This document shows, in pieces, positions 37,791 to 46,586 of a stretch of 64,000 nt of DNA. The stretch covers positions 464,889 to 528,888 of the forward strand of contig JANQEW010000029.1 of the NCBI GenBank assembly GCA_028278135.1, written 5' to 3'. Both the position numbers and the translations under genes were made by a program. The DNA is from Rhodospirillales bacterium. GTDB lineage: Bacteria > Pseudomonadota > Alphaproteobacteria > Rhodospirillales > Rhodospirillaceae. How positions within the stretch are numbered: position 1 is the first letter of the stretch; each line of letters begins with the position of its first letter. A model generated the notes under the pieces. The model did not search any database. It had not been told where the DNA came from and saw only the letters and a list, made by a program, of their open reading frames with translations.

Positions 37791-38576
37791 ATGAAAGACT
37801 ATGAAGACCTTCTTTACAAAGAAGAGAAAAACGTCGCGCACATTACCATCAACAGGCCGGAAAAGTATAATGCGTTCCGCGGTCAAACAACGGAGGAATT
37901 GATCCAGGCTTTTGTGAGAGCCGGTCGTAATCATAGTATTGGTGTCATTGTTCTAACAGGCGCTGGGGATAAGGCGTTCTGCAGCGGTGGTGATCAGTCT
38001 GCTCACGAGCCGGCTCATGAGGGGCGTTATGATGGTCGTGGGACCATTGGTATCCCACTCGAAGAGTTGCATAGCGTCATCCGCGATGTTCCAAAGCCAG
38101 TGATTGCCCGTGTTCAGGGGTACGCTATTGGTGGCGGCAATGTTCTTGCCCTCTTGTGTGATCTGACTATTGCTTCCGAGCGAGCGGTGTTTGGTCAAGT
38201 GGGACCCAGAGTCGGTTCTGTAGACCCTGGTTGGGGTACCGCATTTTTGACCAGGGTTGTAGGGGAGAAGAAAGCTCGTGAACTATGGTATCTTTGCCGG
38301 CGCTATACGGCTTGGGAGGCCCTAGCCATGGGATTATGCAATACGGTTGTACCGCACGATCAGCTCGACGCTGAGGTGAATCTCTGGTGTGCTGAAATCC
38401 TCGACAAAAGCCCCACCGCTCTTGCCATTGCTAAACGTTCATTCAACGCTGAATCTGAGCATATTCGCGGTATCGGGGCGCTTGGTCTACAAGCAGTAGC
38501 CTTGTATTACCAGACAGCAGAATCCAGAGAAGGAGTACGAGCTTTTCTAGAAAAGCGTTCACCTATTTTTCGTTAA
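37791..38576 (+). CDS. 2-ketocyclohexanecarboxyl-CoA hydrolase (BadI/MenB-like crotonase)
   Basis: A 261-residue crotonase-fold enzyme. HITINRPEKYNAFRGQT, AFCSGGDQ, PKPVIARVQGYAIGGGNVL, VFGQVGPRVGSVDPGWGTAFL and PTALAIAKRSFN match BadI, which opens the ring of 2-ketocyclohexanecarboxyl-CoA in benzoyl-CoA/cyclohexanecarboxylate pathways, more than MenB (dihydroxynaphthoyl-CoA synthase). The Asp of SVDPG, catalytic in both, is kept; the family GYG is GWG here. No other bad or men gene is near, so the natural substrate is open. Confidence 0.8.
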   Translation: MKDYEDLLYKEEKNVAHITINRPEKYNAFRGQTTEELIQAFVRAGRNHSIGVIVLTGAGDKAFCSGGDQSAHEPAHEGRYDGRGTIGIPLEELHSVIRDVPKPVIARVQGYAIGGGNVLALLCDLTIASERAVFGQVGPRVGSVDPGWGTAFLTRVVGEKKARELWYLCRRYTAWEALAMGLCNTVVPHDQLDAEVNLWCAEILDKSPTALAIAKRSFNAESEHIRGIGALGLQAVALYYQTAESREGVRAFLEKRSPIFR

Positions 38577-38622
38577 AAAAGAATTATTTGGCATAATGGT
38601 GATAATTTTCTGAGCACATGCA

Positions 38623-38895
38623 TCAAAGTTGCAGGCTTTCCTTCAGCTTAAAAAAGAGGATGGCACTCGTCAGGAGAAGGGTGACGATGTTGGGAATAAT
38701 GATCGGCCATCGACCAAGAGCAATCCCATAGAGCAGCCAACAGAGAACACCTGTAGTGAATATTGCGAGCATTGCAAGGGAAAGATCCCGTGCTGAATGC
38801 GATTTCCAAGTTTTAACAACTTGTGGTAAAAATGCCACAGTCGTCAGAGACCCTGCTAGGTAACCAATAAGATCGACAAGTACAAACTCATGCAT
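38623..38895 (-). CDS. SemiSWEET-type small transporter
   Basis: 90 residues, three membrane helices and one PQ-loop (FLPQVVKTWKSHSARDLS), the size and pattern of bacterial SemiSWEET, which work as dimers to move sugars or similar small solutes. VLCWLLYGIALG and PIIIPNIVTLLL are the other two helices. Start ATG 38895 (MHEFVLVDLIGY); the frame opens 45 bp earlier. Convergent with the BadI-like gene. Confidence 0.88.
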   Translation of the reverse strand: MHEFVLVDLIGYLAGSLTTVAFLPQVVKTWKSHSARDLSLAMLAIFTTGVLCWLLYGIALGRWPIIIPNIVTLLLTSAILFFKLKESLQL

Positions 38896-39442
38896 TGGGA
38901 GATCACTCCATCGCCTTGCGAAGTGAAGATACGCGGTCATGCCCTGCTACTGCTACACGATCGTACTGGCAAAGCAGCTCCGCTTGCCCGTCCGTCCGTA
39001 CTTTCATCCATTGTCCTCCAGGGTCCAGGCGAGGGGAACGACACTGCCACAAGAGCGCGCCTGTATTCTATAAGCGCAATAACGTTCTCATGAAAATCTT
39101 TGTTTGACGGGTATCGGGTATAGACTCCTGGTTTTCTGTTGTTGCCTGGTCTCTGAGACCACTGAGAACAGAGTCAGGTTGCTGTCAAGCAGCATTGTGT
39201 CGCGCGCTTCACTTTACGCATGATTCCCTCAGTTTGTCAGATTTTCTCTCCCGCTGTGAGAATCTTTTAGTTGTTAAAATTTTCTACCTGATTCTAGAGC
39301 ATGAGCATCAACATGTTGTCGTCACTTATGTTACCCATATCGTGTCTCTCCCATACTCTTCCATACTCTGCGCTGATTCCCGGTGCTTCTGGACTAGACT
39401 AGCGCGTGCTGATACATGCCTGTAATGTAGGAGTCAGAAGTC
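38896..39442. other. 547-bp spacer with small tandem repeats
   Basis: Divergent spacer between the SemiSWEET and SCO genes. Contains (ccgt)3 at 38988-38999. Checked for a cobalamin riboswitch before the SCO-cobB pair; only scattered partial matches, so none is called. Confidence 0.4.
39351..39370 (+). repeat. 10-bp tandem duplication
   Basis: ccatactctt followed by ccatactctg. Confidence 0.65.
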
Positions 39443-40084
39443 GTGAAAAATGGCGTTATACTGCTTTTAATATTTTTTTTCGTTCTTCTAGTGACTATTG
39501 GTACAGAAATGCGCATGCGTGGTGGGACAATCCGGCCTTCTGGGTTAGACTTGGACAGAATCGACAGCACATCAGAAGACGCAGAGGGCAATATTGGTGG
39601 TCCGTTCACCTTAGTGGATCATACAGGTCAGGTAGTCACTCAGTCGGATTTCTCTGGCCGCTACATGCTCGTTTACTTTGGTTATACGTTCTGTCCGGAT
39701 ATCTGTCCTACTGCCCTGCAGGCGATGATGAAGGCCTACGATCAACTGTCGCCGGAGTGGCAAGCAAAAATAGTCCCTCTTTTCATAACAGTTGATCCAG
39801 AACGAGATACGGTGGAACAAATGCGAGGCTATGTGACCGCTTTTCACCATACCTTAATCGGACTGACAGGTACATTGGAACAGATCACGGTCGCTGCAAA
39901 GGCATACAAAGTCTTCTTTGCCAAGGTGCGGCCAGAAGATGAGCGGTCATACTATCTCGTTGACCACAGTTCCATCATCTATTTAATGAATCCACAAGGG
40001 CGTTATCATGCCCACTTTGGGCATGGTATCTCAGCTGAATCTTTGCTCACCAGACTCCAGAGTCTACCGTGGCCAACGGATTGA
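39443..40084 (+). CDS. senC: SCO1/SenC/PrrC copper chaperone
   Basis: Delivers copper to the CuA centre of cytochrome oxidase. An N-terminal membrane anchor (ILLLIFFFVLLVTIG) is followed by a thioredoxin-like domain: FTLVDHTGQVVTQSDFSG, the copper-binding FCPDICP (CxxxC), ITVDPERDT and the distal His in YYLVDHSS. 213 residues. GTG start at 39443. Its last 16 bases overlap the start of cobB. It points to aerobic respiration. Confidence 0.94.
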   Translation: MKNGVILLLIFFFVLLVTIGTEMRMRGGTIRPSGLDLDRIDSTSEDAEGNIGGPFTLVDHTGQVVTQSDFSGRYMLVYFGYTFCPDICPTALQAMMKAYDQLSPEWQAKIVPLFITVDPERDTVEQMRGYVTAFHHTLIGLTGTLEQITVAAKAYKVFFAKVRPEDERSYYLVDHSSIIYLMNPQGRYHAHFGHGISAESLLTRLQSLPWPTD

Positions 40085-41436
40085 TCATTACGGCGCCACG
40101 TTCTGGCGACGGGAAAACATTTCTTACTCTGGGGATTTTGCGATATTTTGCCCGTAGTGGCCTGCTGGTGAGGGCTGCCAAGGTTGGACCTGACTATATA
40201 GATCCTGCTTTTCATACAGCTGCCAGTGGTCACTCCTGCCTTTCCCTAGATACATGGGCAATGCGGCCAGAAACAATCAGTGGTCTCGTGAGTCGTCTAA
40301 CGGAAGAGACAGGATTAGTGGTTGTTGAAGGGGTCATGGGATTATTTGACGGAGTCAGTTGTACAATTGACACAATTGATTCAATGAATGATGGATCAAC
40401 TGCGTCTCTTGCAAGAATATCAGGATGGCCTATAGTGATGGTGATAGACGTCCGCGGCCAGAGTGTCTCTGCGGCGGCTACCGTCCAAGGTTTCTCACGT
40501 TTTAATTCTCATCTATGCCTGGCTGGTGTTATTTTGAATCGCACCAGTAGCCAGCACCATGTAGAGGTCTTGCGCGCAGCGTTAGCGCGTCGCGTTCCAG
40601 AGACTGTGGTACTTGGAGCTGTTCCAGATGAGACTCGATTGGAGCTGCCGACACGGCATCTTGGCCTTGTGCAAGCTCGCGAACTCCCCCATCTTAATCC
40701 ATTCCTCGAAGCGGCAGCGGATATTGTCAGCCGCTATGTAGACGTCAAGGCGGTGTCTGATATCGCCAGGCCCGCACGTCTGCTGCTGCCACTTACCGGG
40801 ACAGCCGGCGGCCAGATGGCTCCCTTGCCCCCCCTGGGGCAGCGCATTGCCGTTGCGCTAGATGATGCCTTTACCTTTGTTTACCCCGCAATTCTGAATG
40901 GCTGGTCCCAGAATGGAGCAGAAGTGGTGCCATTCTCCCCTCTGAATAACGAGTCCCCACCCGTTGACTGTGATGCCATTTACCTGCCAGGAGGTTATCC
41001 TGAGTTGCATGCCGGTTTACTTGCTAGTAATACTAAATTTATCAATGGTCTACAAAAAGCGGCTCGTTGTAGCCGAATCATCCTCGGCGAGTGTGGCGGT
41101 TATATGGTTTTAGGCAATGCTCTCATCAATGCTGACGGACACCAGCATATGATGGCAGGGGTGCTGCCCCTTGTCACTAGCTTCGTGCAACGGCGACTGC
41201 ACCTGGGCTACCGTGTCGTCACTCTCTTTAGAGAAAGTCCTCTGGGCGCAACGGGTTCTGTCTTCCGTGGTCATGAGTTTCATTATGCCACACTTATTAG
41301 TGAAGGGCCAGGTGAAGAACTCTTTTCAGTTGCTAATGCGACAGGTCAAGCCCTGGGCAAAGCTGGCTTGCGGCACGGCAATGTCATGGGCTCATTTATC
41401 CACTTGATTGACACTGCAGAAAGAAGATATCCGTAA
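40069..41436 (+). CDS. cobB: Cobyrinate/hydrogenobyrinate a,c-diamide synthase
   Basis: Amidates the a and c side chains of the corrin ring with glutamine and ATP, giving the substrate of CobNST. N-terminal P-loop APRSGDGKT begins at residue 8, then KVGPDYIDPAFH; the C-terminal glutamine amidotransferase has YLPGGYPELHA, the nucleophile in GECGGYMVLG, and GSFIHL. 455 residues. GTG 40069 must be close to the true start because the P-loop follows at once, so the 16-bp overlap with senC is real. Not in a cob operon here. Confidence 0.96.
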   Translation: MANGLIITAPRSGDGKTFLTLGILRYFARSGLLVRAAKVGPDYIDPAFHTAASGHSCLSLDTWAMRPETISGLVSRLTEETGLVVVEGVMGLFDGVSCTIDTIDSMNDGSTASLARISGWPIVMVIDVRGQSVSAAATVQGFSRFNSHLCLAGVILNRTSSQHHVEVLRAALARRVPETVVLGAVPDETRLELPTRHLGLVQARELPHLNPFLEAAADIVSRYVDVKAVSDIARPARLLLPLTGTAGGQMAPLPPLGQRIAVALDDAFTFVYPAILNGWSQNGAEVVPFSPLNNESPPVDCDAIYLPGGYPELHAGLLASNTKFINGLQKAARCSRIILGECGGYMVLGNALINADGHQHMMAGVLPLVTSFVQRRLHLGYRVVTLFRESPLGATGSVFRGHEFHYATLISEGPGEELFSVANATGQALGKAGLRHGNVMGSFIHLIDTAERRYP

Positions 41437-41443
41437 TCCTTAG

Positions 41444-41458
41444 TAGGTTAGGTTAGGT
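41444..41458 (+). repeat. (taggt)3 after cobB
   Basis: Three perfect taggt units starting eight bases after the cobB stop. Confidence 0.65.
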
Positions 41459-41587
41459 AAGGGAGAGAAAGGTGATGTCGTATCCGCTGTGCTGTCCAGA
41501 GGGAGCGGACAGAAATAGGGGAATGTACCTCTTACGTCCCGTCTCTCCTGGGGGATGGGTAAACTTCAACACGCAGGATTCAGAGCG

Positions 41588-42208
41588 ATGACTACTGTGG
41601 TCACGGTACTCGCGGTTACTGTACGCACTGGCACAGGTAAAGGCAACGCTCGCGCTATCCGTAGAACAGGGTTAATTCCTGCGACCTTGTATGGGGATAA
41701 ACGTTCGCCAGTGTCCATAGCAATGGATCCACAACTTATAAATGCGGAAATGAACAAGCCGGGCTTTTTCACTCGCATGTTTGACCTTGCCCTGGAAGGT
41801 ACGAAGGTACGTGCTATCTGCCGTGAGCTGCAGCGCCACCCTGTATCTGAGGCCATTCTCCATGCAGATTTCCAGCGTATTGGAACGGACTCCCTCCTTC
41901 ATGTTGCAGTGCCGCTTCACGTGATTAATGAATCTGCCTCACCAGGCGTCAAACGCGGTGGAATGGTGAATCTTGTCGAACATACGGTTGAGATTGTGGC
42001 CCGTCCTGCTGCCATTCCCGTTGCCCTCGATATTGACGTTACAGGCATGAAAATAGGCGATTCTCTTCATCTGAGCCAGATTCAGCTCCCTGAAGGAGTG
42101 CGTCTGCTGCATCCAGAGACTGACCTGACCATCGCCACGATAGTTGCTCCAAGCCGCATAGAAACGACAGAGAACACGCCTCAGGCAGGTGGGACAGTAG
42201 CATCGTGA
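41588..42208 (+). CDS. rplY: 50S ribosomal protein L25 (CTC form)
   Basis: Binds 5S rRNA. N-terminal L25 domain (RTGTGKGNARAIRRTGLIPATLYG, given in part) and the C-terminal CTC/TL5 beta domain (GVKRGGMVNLVEHTVEI, IDVTGMKIGDSLHLSQIQLPEGV). About 206 residues from ATG 41588 (MTTVVTVL). Followed 10 bp later by pth, the conserved order. Confidence 0.96.
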   Translation: MTTVVTVLAVTVRTGTGKGNARAIRRTGLIPATLYGDKRSPVSIAMDPQLINAEMNKPGFFTRMFDLALEGTKVRAICRELQRHPVSEAILHADFQRIGTDSLLHVAVPLHVINESASPGVKRGGMVNLVEHTVEIVARPAAIPVALDIDVTGMKIGDSLHLSQIQLPEGVRLLHPETDLTIATIVAPSRIETTENTPQAGGTVAS

Positions 42209-42218
42209 GGAAGGGGCT

Positions 42219-42845
42219 ATGTTTATAATAGTTGGGCTAGGTAATCCAGGCTTGGATTACACAGGTCATCGTCACAACATAGGATTCATGGCTATAGATG
42301 CAATAGTCCATCGTCACGTGTTTAAGCCATTCCAGAAAACCCACTTTCAGGCACAAATAGCCGAGGGCGTTGTCGCTGGTACTATGGTGCTTGCCGTGAA
42401 ACCACTGACCTATATGAACAACGTTGGTCCGGCAGTGAGTGCAGTGGTTCGTTCTCTTAGCGTGCCTATCGGGAGAGTAGTGGTCTTTCATGACGAACTA
42501 GACTTGCCGCCGGGCAAGGTGCGAATCAAGAGGGGAGGAAGAGACGCTGGGCACAAGGGTTTGAGAAGTCTTGATGCACACATGGCGCGTGATTATCAAA
42601 GAGTCCGCATAGGTATTGGCCACCCTGGCCAGCAGAGTCTTGTGGTAAGACATGTTCTCGGGAATTTCAGCGCACAAGACTCTTTGTGGCTTAAGCCAAT
42701 ACTAGAAAAAATTGCAGAGTTCCTACCAATTCTGTTATCTGGAGAATCTTCTTGTTTCATTACTCAATTATTGATAGCAGAATCAGCAAAAAAGCCTGTA
42801 ATAGAGAAAGAAGCACAGAGAAGATTCATGATTCATGAATCATGA
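42219..42845 (+). CDS. pth: Peptidyl-tRNA hydrolase
   Basis: Recycles tRNA from stalled peptidyl-tRNA. Family sites: GLGNPGLDYTGHRHNIGFM (Asn and catalytic His), KPLTYMNNVG, FHDELDLPPGKVRIKRGG, GHKGLRSL. 208 residues. Coupled with rplY. The last codons (FMIHES) and the stop lie in a 7-bp tandem repeat that is also a 20-bp palindrome, so the very C-terminus may have been changed by the repeat. Confidence 0.96.
   Translation: MFIIVGLGNPGLDYTGHRHNIGFMAIDAIVHRHVFKPFQKTHFQAQIAEGVVAGTMVLAVKPLTYMNNVGPAVSAVVRSLSVPIGRVVVFHDELDLPPGKVRIKRGGRDAGHKGLRSLDAHMARDYQRVRIGIGHPGQQSLVVRHVLGNFSAQDSLWLKPILEKIAEFLPILLSGESSCFITQLLIAESAKKPVIEKEAQRRFMIHES
42823..42845. repeat. 7-bp tandem duplication and 20-bp palindrome at pth stop
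   Basis: gattcat twice (42823-42836); TCATGATTCATGAATCATGA (42826-42845) is its own complement and ends on the stop codon. Could fold as a hairpin in the mRNA or bind a dimeric protein. Confidence 0.7.
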
Positions 42846-43012
42846 TGGGAGTGGGAGCCGACGACCACGAGCACCTTCCCTGCTGGTGTGAGGGTGAGGG
42901 GAGGAGTAAGGCCCACACAAGATATGCTGTAGTGAGTAAGACCCAAGGAGTTGCAAGTGGAAGGTCATCATGATCGCACAGCTCCCCCAAAAGTAGGGCC
43001 TATGATGGGAAA

Positions 43013-44311
43013 TTATTTCAGCTCTCTCGTGCTGCCTGAGTGCCTCACCGTTCGCCAGCCTATGTCGTGCCGGTAGTATCCTTCTGGCCAATCTATTTTT
43101 TTGACCGTTGCATAGGCACGTGCTTTGGCCTCAGCTACCGTATGACCTATTGCGGTGATTCCCAAAACTCTGCCGCCGTCAGCGAAAACACGACCTGTCG
43201 CGTCCTGCCTGGTACCCGCATGGAAGACCTTCACATCTGGCAAACCCATGACTCTTTCAAGGCCACGGATTTCACTTCCTCTGGAGAAATGACCAGGATA
43301 CCCTCTTGCTGCCATGACGACAGTTAGGGCCGCCTGGTCAGACCAATTGATTGCTACAGAGGAGAGCCTCCCGTCACATACGGACAGCAGAATTTGCAGC
43401 AAGTCTGATTGTAGGCGCATGATCAACGCCTGACACTCTGGATCTCCAAAACGCACGTTAAATTCGAGCACCCTGGGTCCATCAGCTGTAAGGATAATTC
43501 CTGCGAACAACACTCCTCTAAATGGTCTTCCAATATCTACCATACCACGTACAGTTGGTAGTATGATGCGTCTCATGATGTCCCGCTCTAATGCGGGTGT
43601 CAGGACTGGGGGGGGAGAGTGGGCTCCCATACCACCAGTGTTGGGACCAATGTCACCATCCCTCAACGCCTTATGGTCTTGTACTGCCGTTAGAGGCAAC
43701 GCCTCTATGCCATCAACAAGGGCAAAAAAACTAATTTCCTCACCCTCCAAAAGGGCCTCCACAACAACTGCATCCCCCGCTGAGCCAAATGTCCTTTGCA
43801 CCATCACGGTATCAATGGCCAGTTCTGCCTCTGAGGGGGTCAGACAGAGGCGGACTCCTTTACCGGCAGCCAGTCCATCTGCTTTCACTACAATGGGCCT
43901 ATCCCAGGCACGTATGAAGGCCTTGGCCGCCGTAGGTGTGCGGAAGCGGCTATATTCTGCAGTGGGGATCCTATAGCGGGCTAGCAGATCTTTCATGAAT
44001 CCTTTTGAGCCTTCTAAAAAGGCCGCCCGTGCTGACGGGCCAAAGCAGCGAATACCTGCTGCTGCCATCTGATCAGCAAGCCCGTTGATCAACGGAGCCT
44101 CCGGTCCAACCACCACAATATCAATAGCTGCATCCTGTGCAAAGGCGACAAGCTTTGTGCTTTCAGTGACGGCTATAGGAACGCAAAGAGCTTCCGCGGC
44201 AATGCCGGCATTGCCAGGTGCGCAAAACAATTTTTGGCATAGGGGGGATTGGCGAATCGCCCAACACAGAGCATGTTCGCGTCCTCCAGAACCGATAACG
44301 AGGACACGCAT
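43013..44311 (-). CDS. purD: Phosphoribosylamine-glycine ligase
   Basis: Second step of purine synthesis. MRVLVIGSGGREHALCWAI start, VVVGPEAPLINGLAD, FMKDLLARYRIPTAEY, the ATP-grasp region PIVVKADGLAAGKGV, and GPNTGGMGAHSPPPVL are all typical. ATG 44311 chosen by alignment with the family start (the frame opens at 44347). 432 residues. It stands alone with a 1-kb empty region upstream. Confidence 0.96.
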   Translation of the reverse strand: MRVLVIGSGGREHALCWAIRQSPLCQKLFCAPGNAGIAAEALCVPIAVTESTKLVAFAQDAAIDIVVVGPEAPLINGLADQMAAAGIRCFGPSARAAFLEGSKGFMKDLLARYRIPTAEYSRFRTPTAAKAFIRAWDRPIVVKADGLAAGKGVRLCLTPSEAELAIDTVMVQRTFGSAGDAVVVEALLEGEEISFFALVDGIEALPLTAVQDHKALRDGDIGPNTGGMGAHSPPPVLTPALERDIMRRIILPTVRGMVDIGRPFRGVLFAGIILTADGPRVLEFNVRFGDPECQALIMRLQSDLLQILLSVCDGRLSSVAINWSDQAALTVVMAARGYPGHFSRGSEIRGLERVMGLPDVKVFHAGTRQDATGRVFADGGRVLGITAIGHTVAEAKARAYATVKKIDWPEGYYRHDIGWRTVRHSGSTRELK

Positions 44312-44596
44312 GATGGATCTCCCACACTCAAATCGCGTACACGGCAAGGCCCACTCTGAAGGGCAGTGATATCTTCGGACATTTGTTCATTACTCTAGCC
44401 TGCTTAAAGCAGAGAAGTTGTCATGAAAATATATAAAAACTTCTTAAGAATTAAGAAGAATGCTACCTCATCAGATCAGATATTTTCAGATGGAAATCGA
44501 GCCTATGTCATCTATGCTATTGCAGGTGGTATGGTGGGACGTCTTTCTTCGCTCAGAGGATGAACGTCCCAGCCGCTTTGTCTGTTTTGAGTTATT

Positions 44597-44615
44597 CTAA
44601 ATTTTTTAAATTTAG
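44597..44615 (+). terminator. AT-rich hairpin followed by T-rich tract
   Basis: CTAAATTT and AAATTTAG flank TTT, then TTGTTTT. AT-only stem, so weak. Confidence 0.3.
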
Positions 44616-44664
44616 TTGTTTTAAATGACAATTCCTCGTTATATAGGAGAATTATCCGTGCTTA

Positions 44665-44682
44665 GTCTCTCGAAAGAGAGAC
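44665..44682 (+). other. 7-bp stem with GAAA tetraloop
   Basis: GTCTCTC-GAAA-GAGAGAC: a perfect stem capped with a GNRA loop, without a T-run, so it looks more like RNA structure than a terminator. Confidence 0.5.
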
Positions 44683-44783
44683 GTGCGCCAACTGTACACT
44701 GACGGCGACTCTAGCTGGTGACAGCGGTAGCACCTTGCACTGGCCTGCTGTGTGAGATTGAGTGAAGAGAAAGAGAGCCGCCA

Positions 44784-44969
44784 ATGAAAGGACAGGCCTA
44801 CAGCTTTCCTGATTTCTTGTCCTCTCTTGAGGACTCCTCCTTGCGCAGAGAGATTTGTTCTGATTTTTGGAAGAGCCGTTGTTTGCTACCAGTGATTTTG
44901 AGCGATCACGAGCAACCTAGTCAGGTCATCATGGAAATTCTGAGACGACTGCAAATTCCCTCTGGGTAA
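44784..44969 (+). CDS. Hypothetical 61-residue protein
   Basis: Starts MKGQAYSFPDFLSSLED and has a balanced, codon-like composition with an acidic and hydrophobic mix (EICSDFWKSRCLLPVILSDHE, MEILRRLQIP). I recognise no family. It is the best open frame in a 1-kb region; GAGAGCC precedes the ATG by a few bases. It may be a small real gene, a remnant, or chance. Confidence 0.3.
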   Translation: MKGQAYSFPDFLSSLEDSSLRREICSDFWKSRCLLPVILSDHEQPSQVIMEILRRLQIPSG

Positions 44970-45085
44970 CGCCGCGGCGACGTAAATTATACATCTATTA
45001 AGGGTAGATGGTATAGGGGGGCCTTCGGATGAAGGTGCAGACAGCAAGAGAATTTGCTATTTAGAATATTATCTAAAAAGATTTA

Positions 45086-45125
45086 ATTTAGTGCATTACG
45101 CTATTATTTAGTGTAATATGCTATG
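45086..45125 (+). repeat. 20-bp imperfect direct repeat upstream of pheA
   Basis: Two units starting atttagtg at 45086 and 45106, sharing most of their bases (ctat near each end). Could be a duplicated regulatory site. Confidence 0.55.
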
Positions 45126-45339
45126 ATAACGGGTTAACCAGCTTCTGTGACAAGCGCCGTCACAACCATACCTGCAGCCTGCTGGACGGCGACCTTTCAC
45201 GAAGGTATGGTATCAATGCGCGGCGCGTAGAAGAGACATCTTCGGCACGAACAAGCACTGTGCTGCTGCAAAAGTCTCATACGCGAGTGATCTGCGTTCA
45301 GAACGTGAACGTGTGCGGACGCTAAGGGTCGTCAAATCA

Positions 45340-46287
45340 ATGAACAAAAAGTCTTCTGTGCTTGTCACGATTCCCCATCTGCACGATGGAACGGTTTCTC
45401 TTGCAGAAACTGGGGCCGTGTCATCGGACCCCCAAAAGACCATTGCCTTTCAAGGAATCGCAGGGGCCTATTCGCATCTCGCGTGTCTGACGGCCTATCC
45501 AGAGCTGACTCCACTAGCATGCGATACGTTTGAAGAAACATTTGCGGCGGTAACGGAAGGCCATGCCTGTTTTGGTATGATTCCTGTCGAGAATTCCGTG
45601 GCCGGGCGAGTCGCAGATATCCATCATTTACTCCCGCACAGCGTCCTACACATTGTTGCCGAACATTTTCAACGCATTAACCATCATCTTCTGGCTTTGC
45701 CGGAAGCAACGCTCGGCTCCATTCGCACTGTGCACAGTCACGTCCACGCACTGGGGCAATGCCGTAATGTCCTCGGTGCTCTCGGTCTGCGAACGGTCAT
45801 TGCGGCCGACACAGCGGGAGCTGCTGCAGAAGTTGCGCACAGTGGTGATAATACACGTGCGGCAATAGCCTCTGCTCTAGCTGGAGAAATCTACGGCTTG
45901 ACTTCTCTCAAGGCCAACATCGAAGATGCTGACCATAATACGACTCGCTTCATCGTGATGGCACGAACGCCTATTAATCCTAACCCAGCCCGTGGACCTG
46001 TCGTCACATCTTTTCTGTTCACGGTGCGTAACGTCCCAGCAGCTTTGTACAAAGCTCTTGGTGGTTTTGCTACTAATGGCGTTAATATGACAAAACTAGA
46101 GAGTTATTTGGTAGATGGTGCTTTTGTTGCTGCGCAATTTTACGCTGAAGTTGAAGCACACCCAGACAGTTTAGGTCTACGATTAGCTTTAGAAGAATTA
46201 GGATTTTTCTCTCGTTCGTTACATCTGCTCGGCGTTTATCCAGCCCATCCTACGCGTTTCCAGTCTCGTCTCAGGGCTGGCGTCTGA
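45340..46287 (+). CDS. pheA: Prephenate dehydratase
   Basis: Makes phenylpyruvate from prephenate. Catalytic domain: IAFQGIAGAYSHLA, ENSVAGRVADIHHLLP, the T-R-F active site in NTTRFIVMA. C-terminal ACT domain (FLFTVRNVPAALYKALGGF, GVNMTKLESYLVDG) for phenylalanine feedback; LESY in place of LESR is usual in alphaproteobacteria. No chorismate mutase part. Start ATG 45340 with AAGGG upstream; 315 residues. Confidence 0.96.
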   Translation: MNKKSSVLVTIPHLHDGTVSLAETGAVSSDPQKTIAFQGIAGAYSHLACLTAYPELTPLACDTFEETFAAVTEGHACFGMIPVENSVAGRVADIHHLLPHSVLHIVAEHFQRINHHLLALPEATLGSIRTVHSHVHALGQCRNVLGALGLRTVIAADTAGAAAEVAHSGDNTRAAIASALAGEIYGLTSLKANIEDADHNTTRFIVMARTPINPNPARGPVVTSFLFTVRNVPAALYKALGGFATNGVNMTKLESYLVDGAFVAAQFYAEVEAHPDSLGLRLALEELGFFSRSLHLLGVYPAHPTRFQSRLRAGV

Positions 46288-46586
46288 TGTTGCAACAAAA
46301 GTGAAGTGGCAAGAGTGCACATCATCAAGAAAAACTCTCTCTTGATTGAGATCAATTCTCTCTGCGATGAGGATTGTTTCGCCCTTTCTATGAAGGTCTG
46401 CTGTCTGCTACACCCCTGTCATCAGTTGACAGGCTTTTAAAAGTCCATATGTTCCTTACAGGTGTGAGCGAGAGTGCCGCGCGCGGTGTTTGCTGGCTCT
46501 CATGTCACGTCACTTGTGGGTGTAAACGCAACTTGCAGAACTTAAAAGATGTTCAGTTGCGCCTTATCATGGTTGTGAGGAATGTG

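Larger units (their letters stand above)
44312..45339. other. 1-kb region between purD and pheA, structured and AT-rich in part
   Basis: The longest gap in the window. Holds inverted repeats at 44440-44458, 44535-44571 (TGGGACGT/ACGTCCCA), 44597-44615 and 44665-44682, a 61-codon frame at 44784, a 46-codon frame at 44423 (MKIYKNFLRIKK) and a 20-bp direct repeat at 45086. Part may be a decayed gene or an unrecognised RNA. Confidence 0.45.

Noticed and set aside
39297-39312. 16-bp word gagcatgagcatcaac shared with 60061-60076
   Set aside because: One such match is expected by chance in a window of this size.
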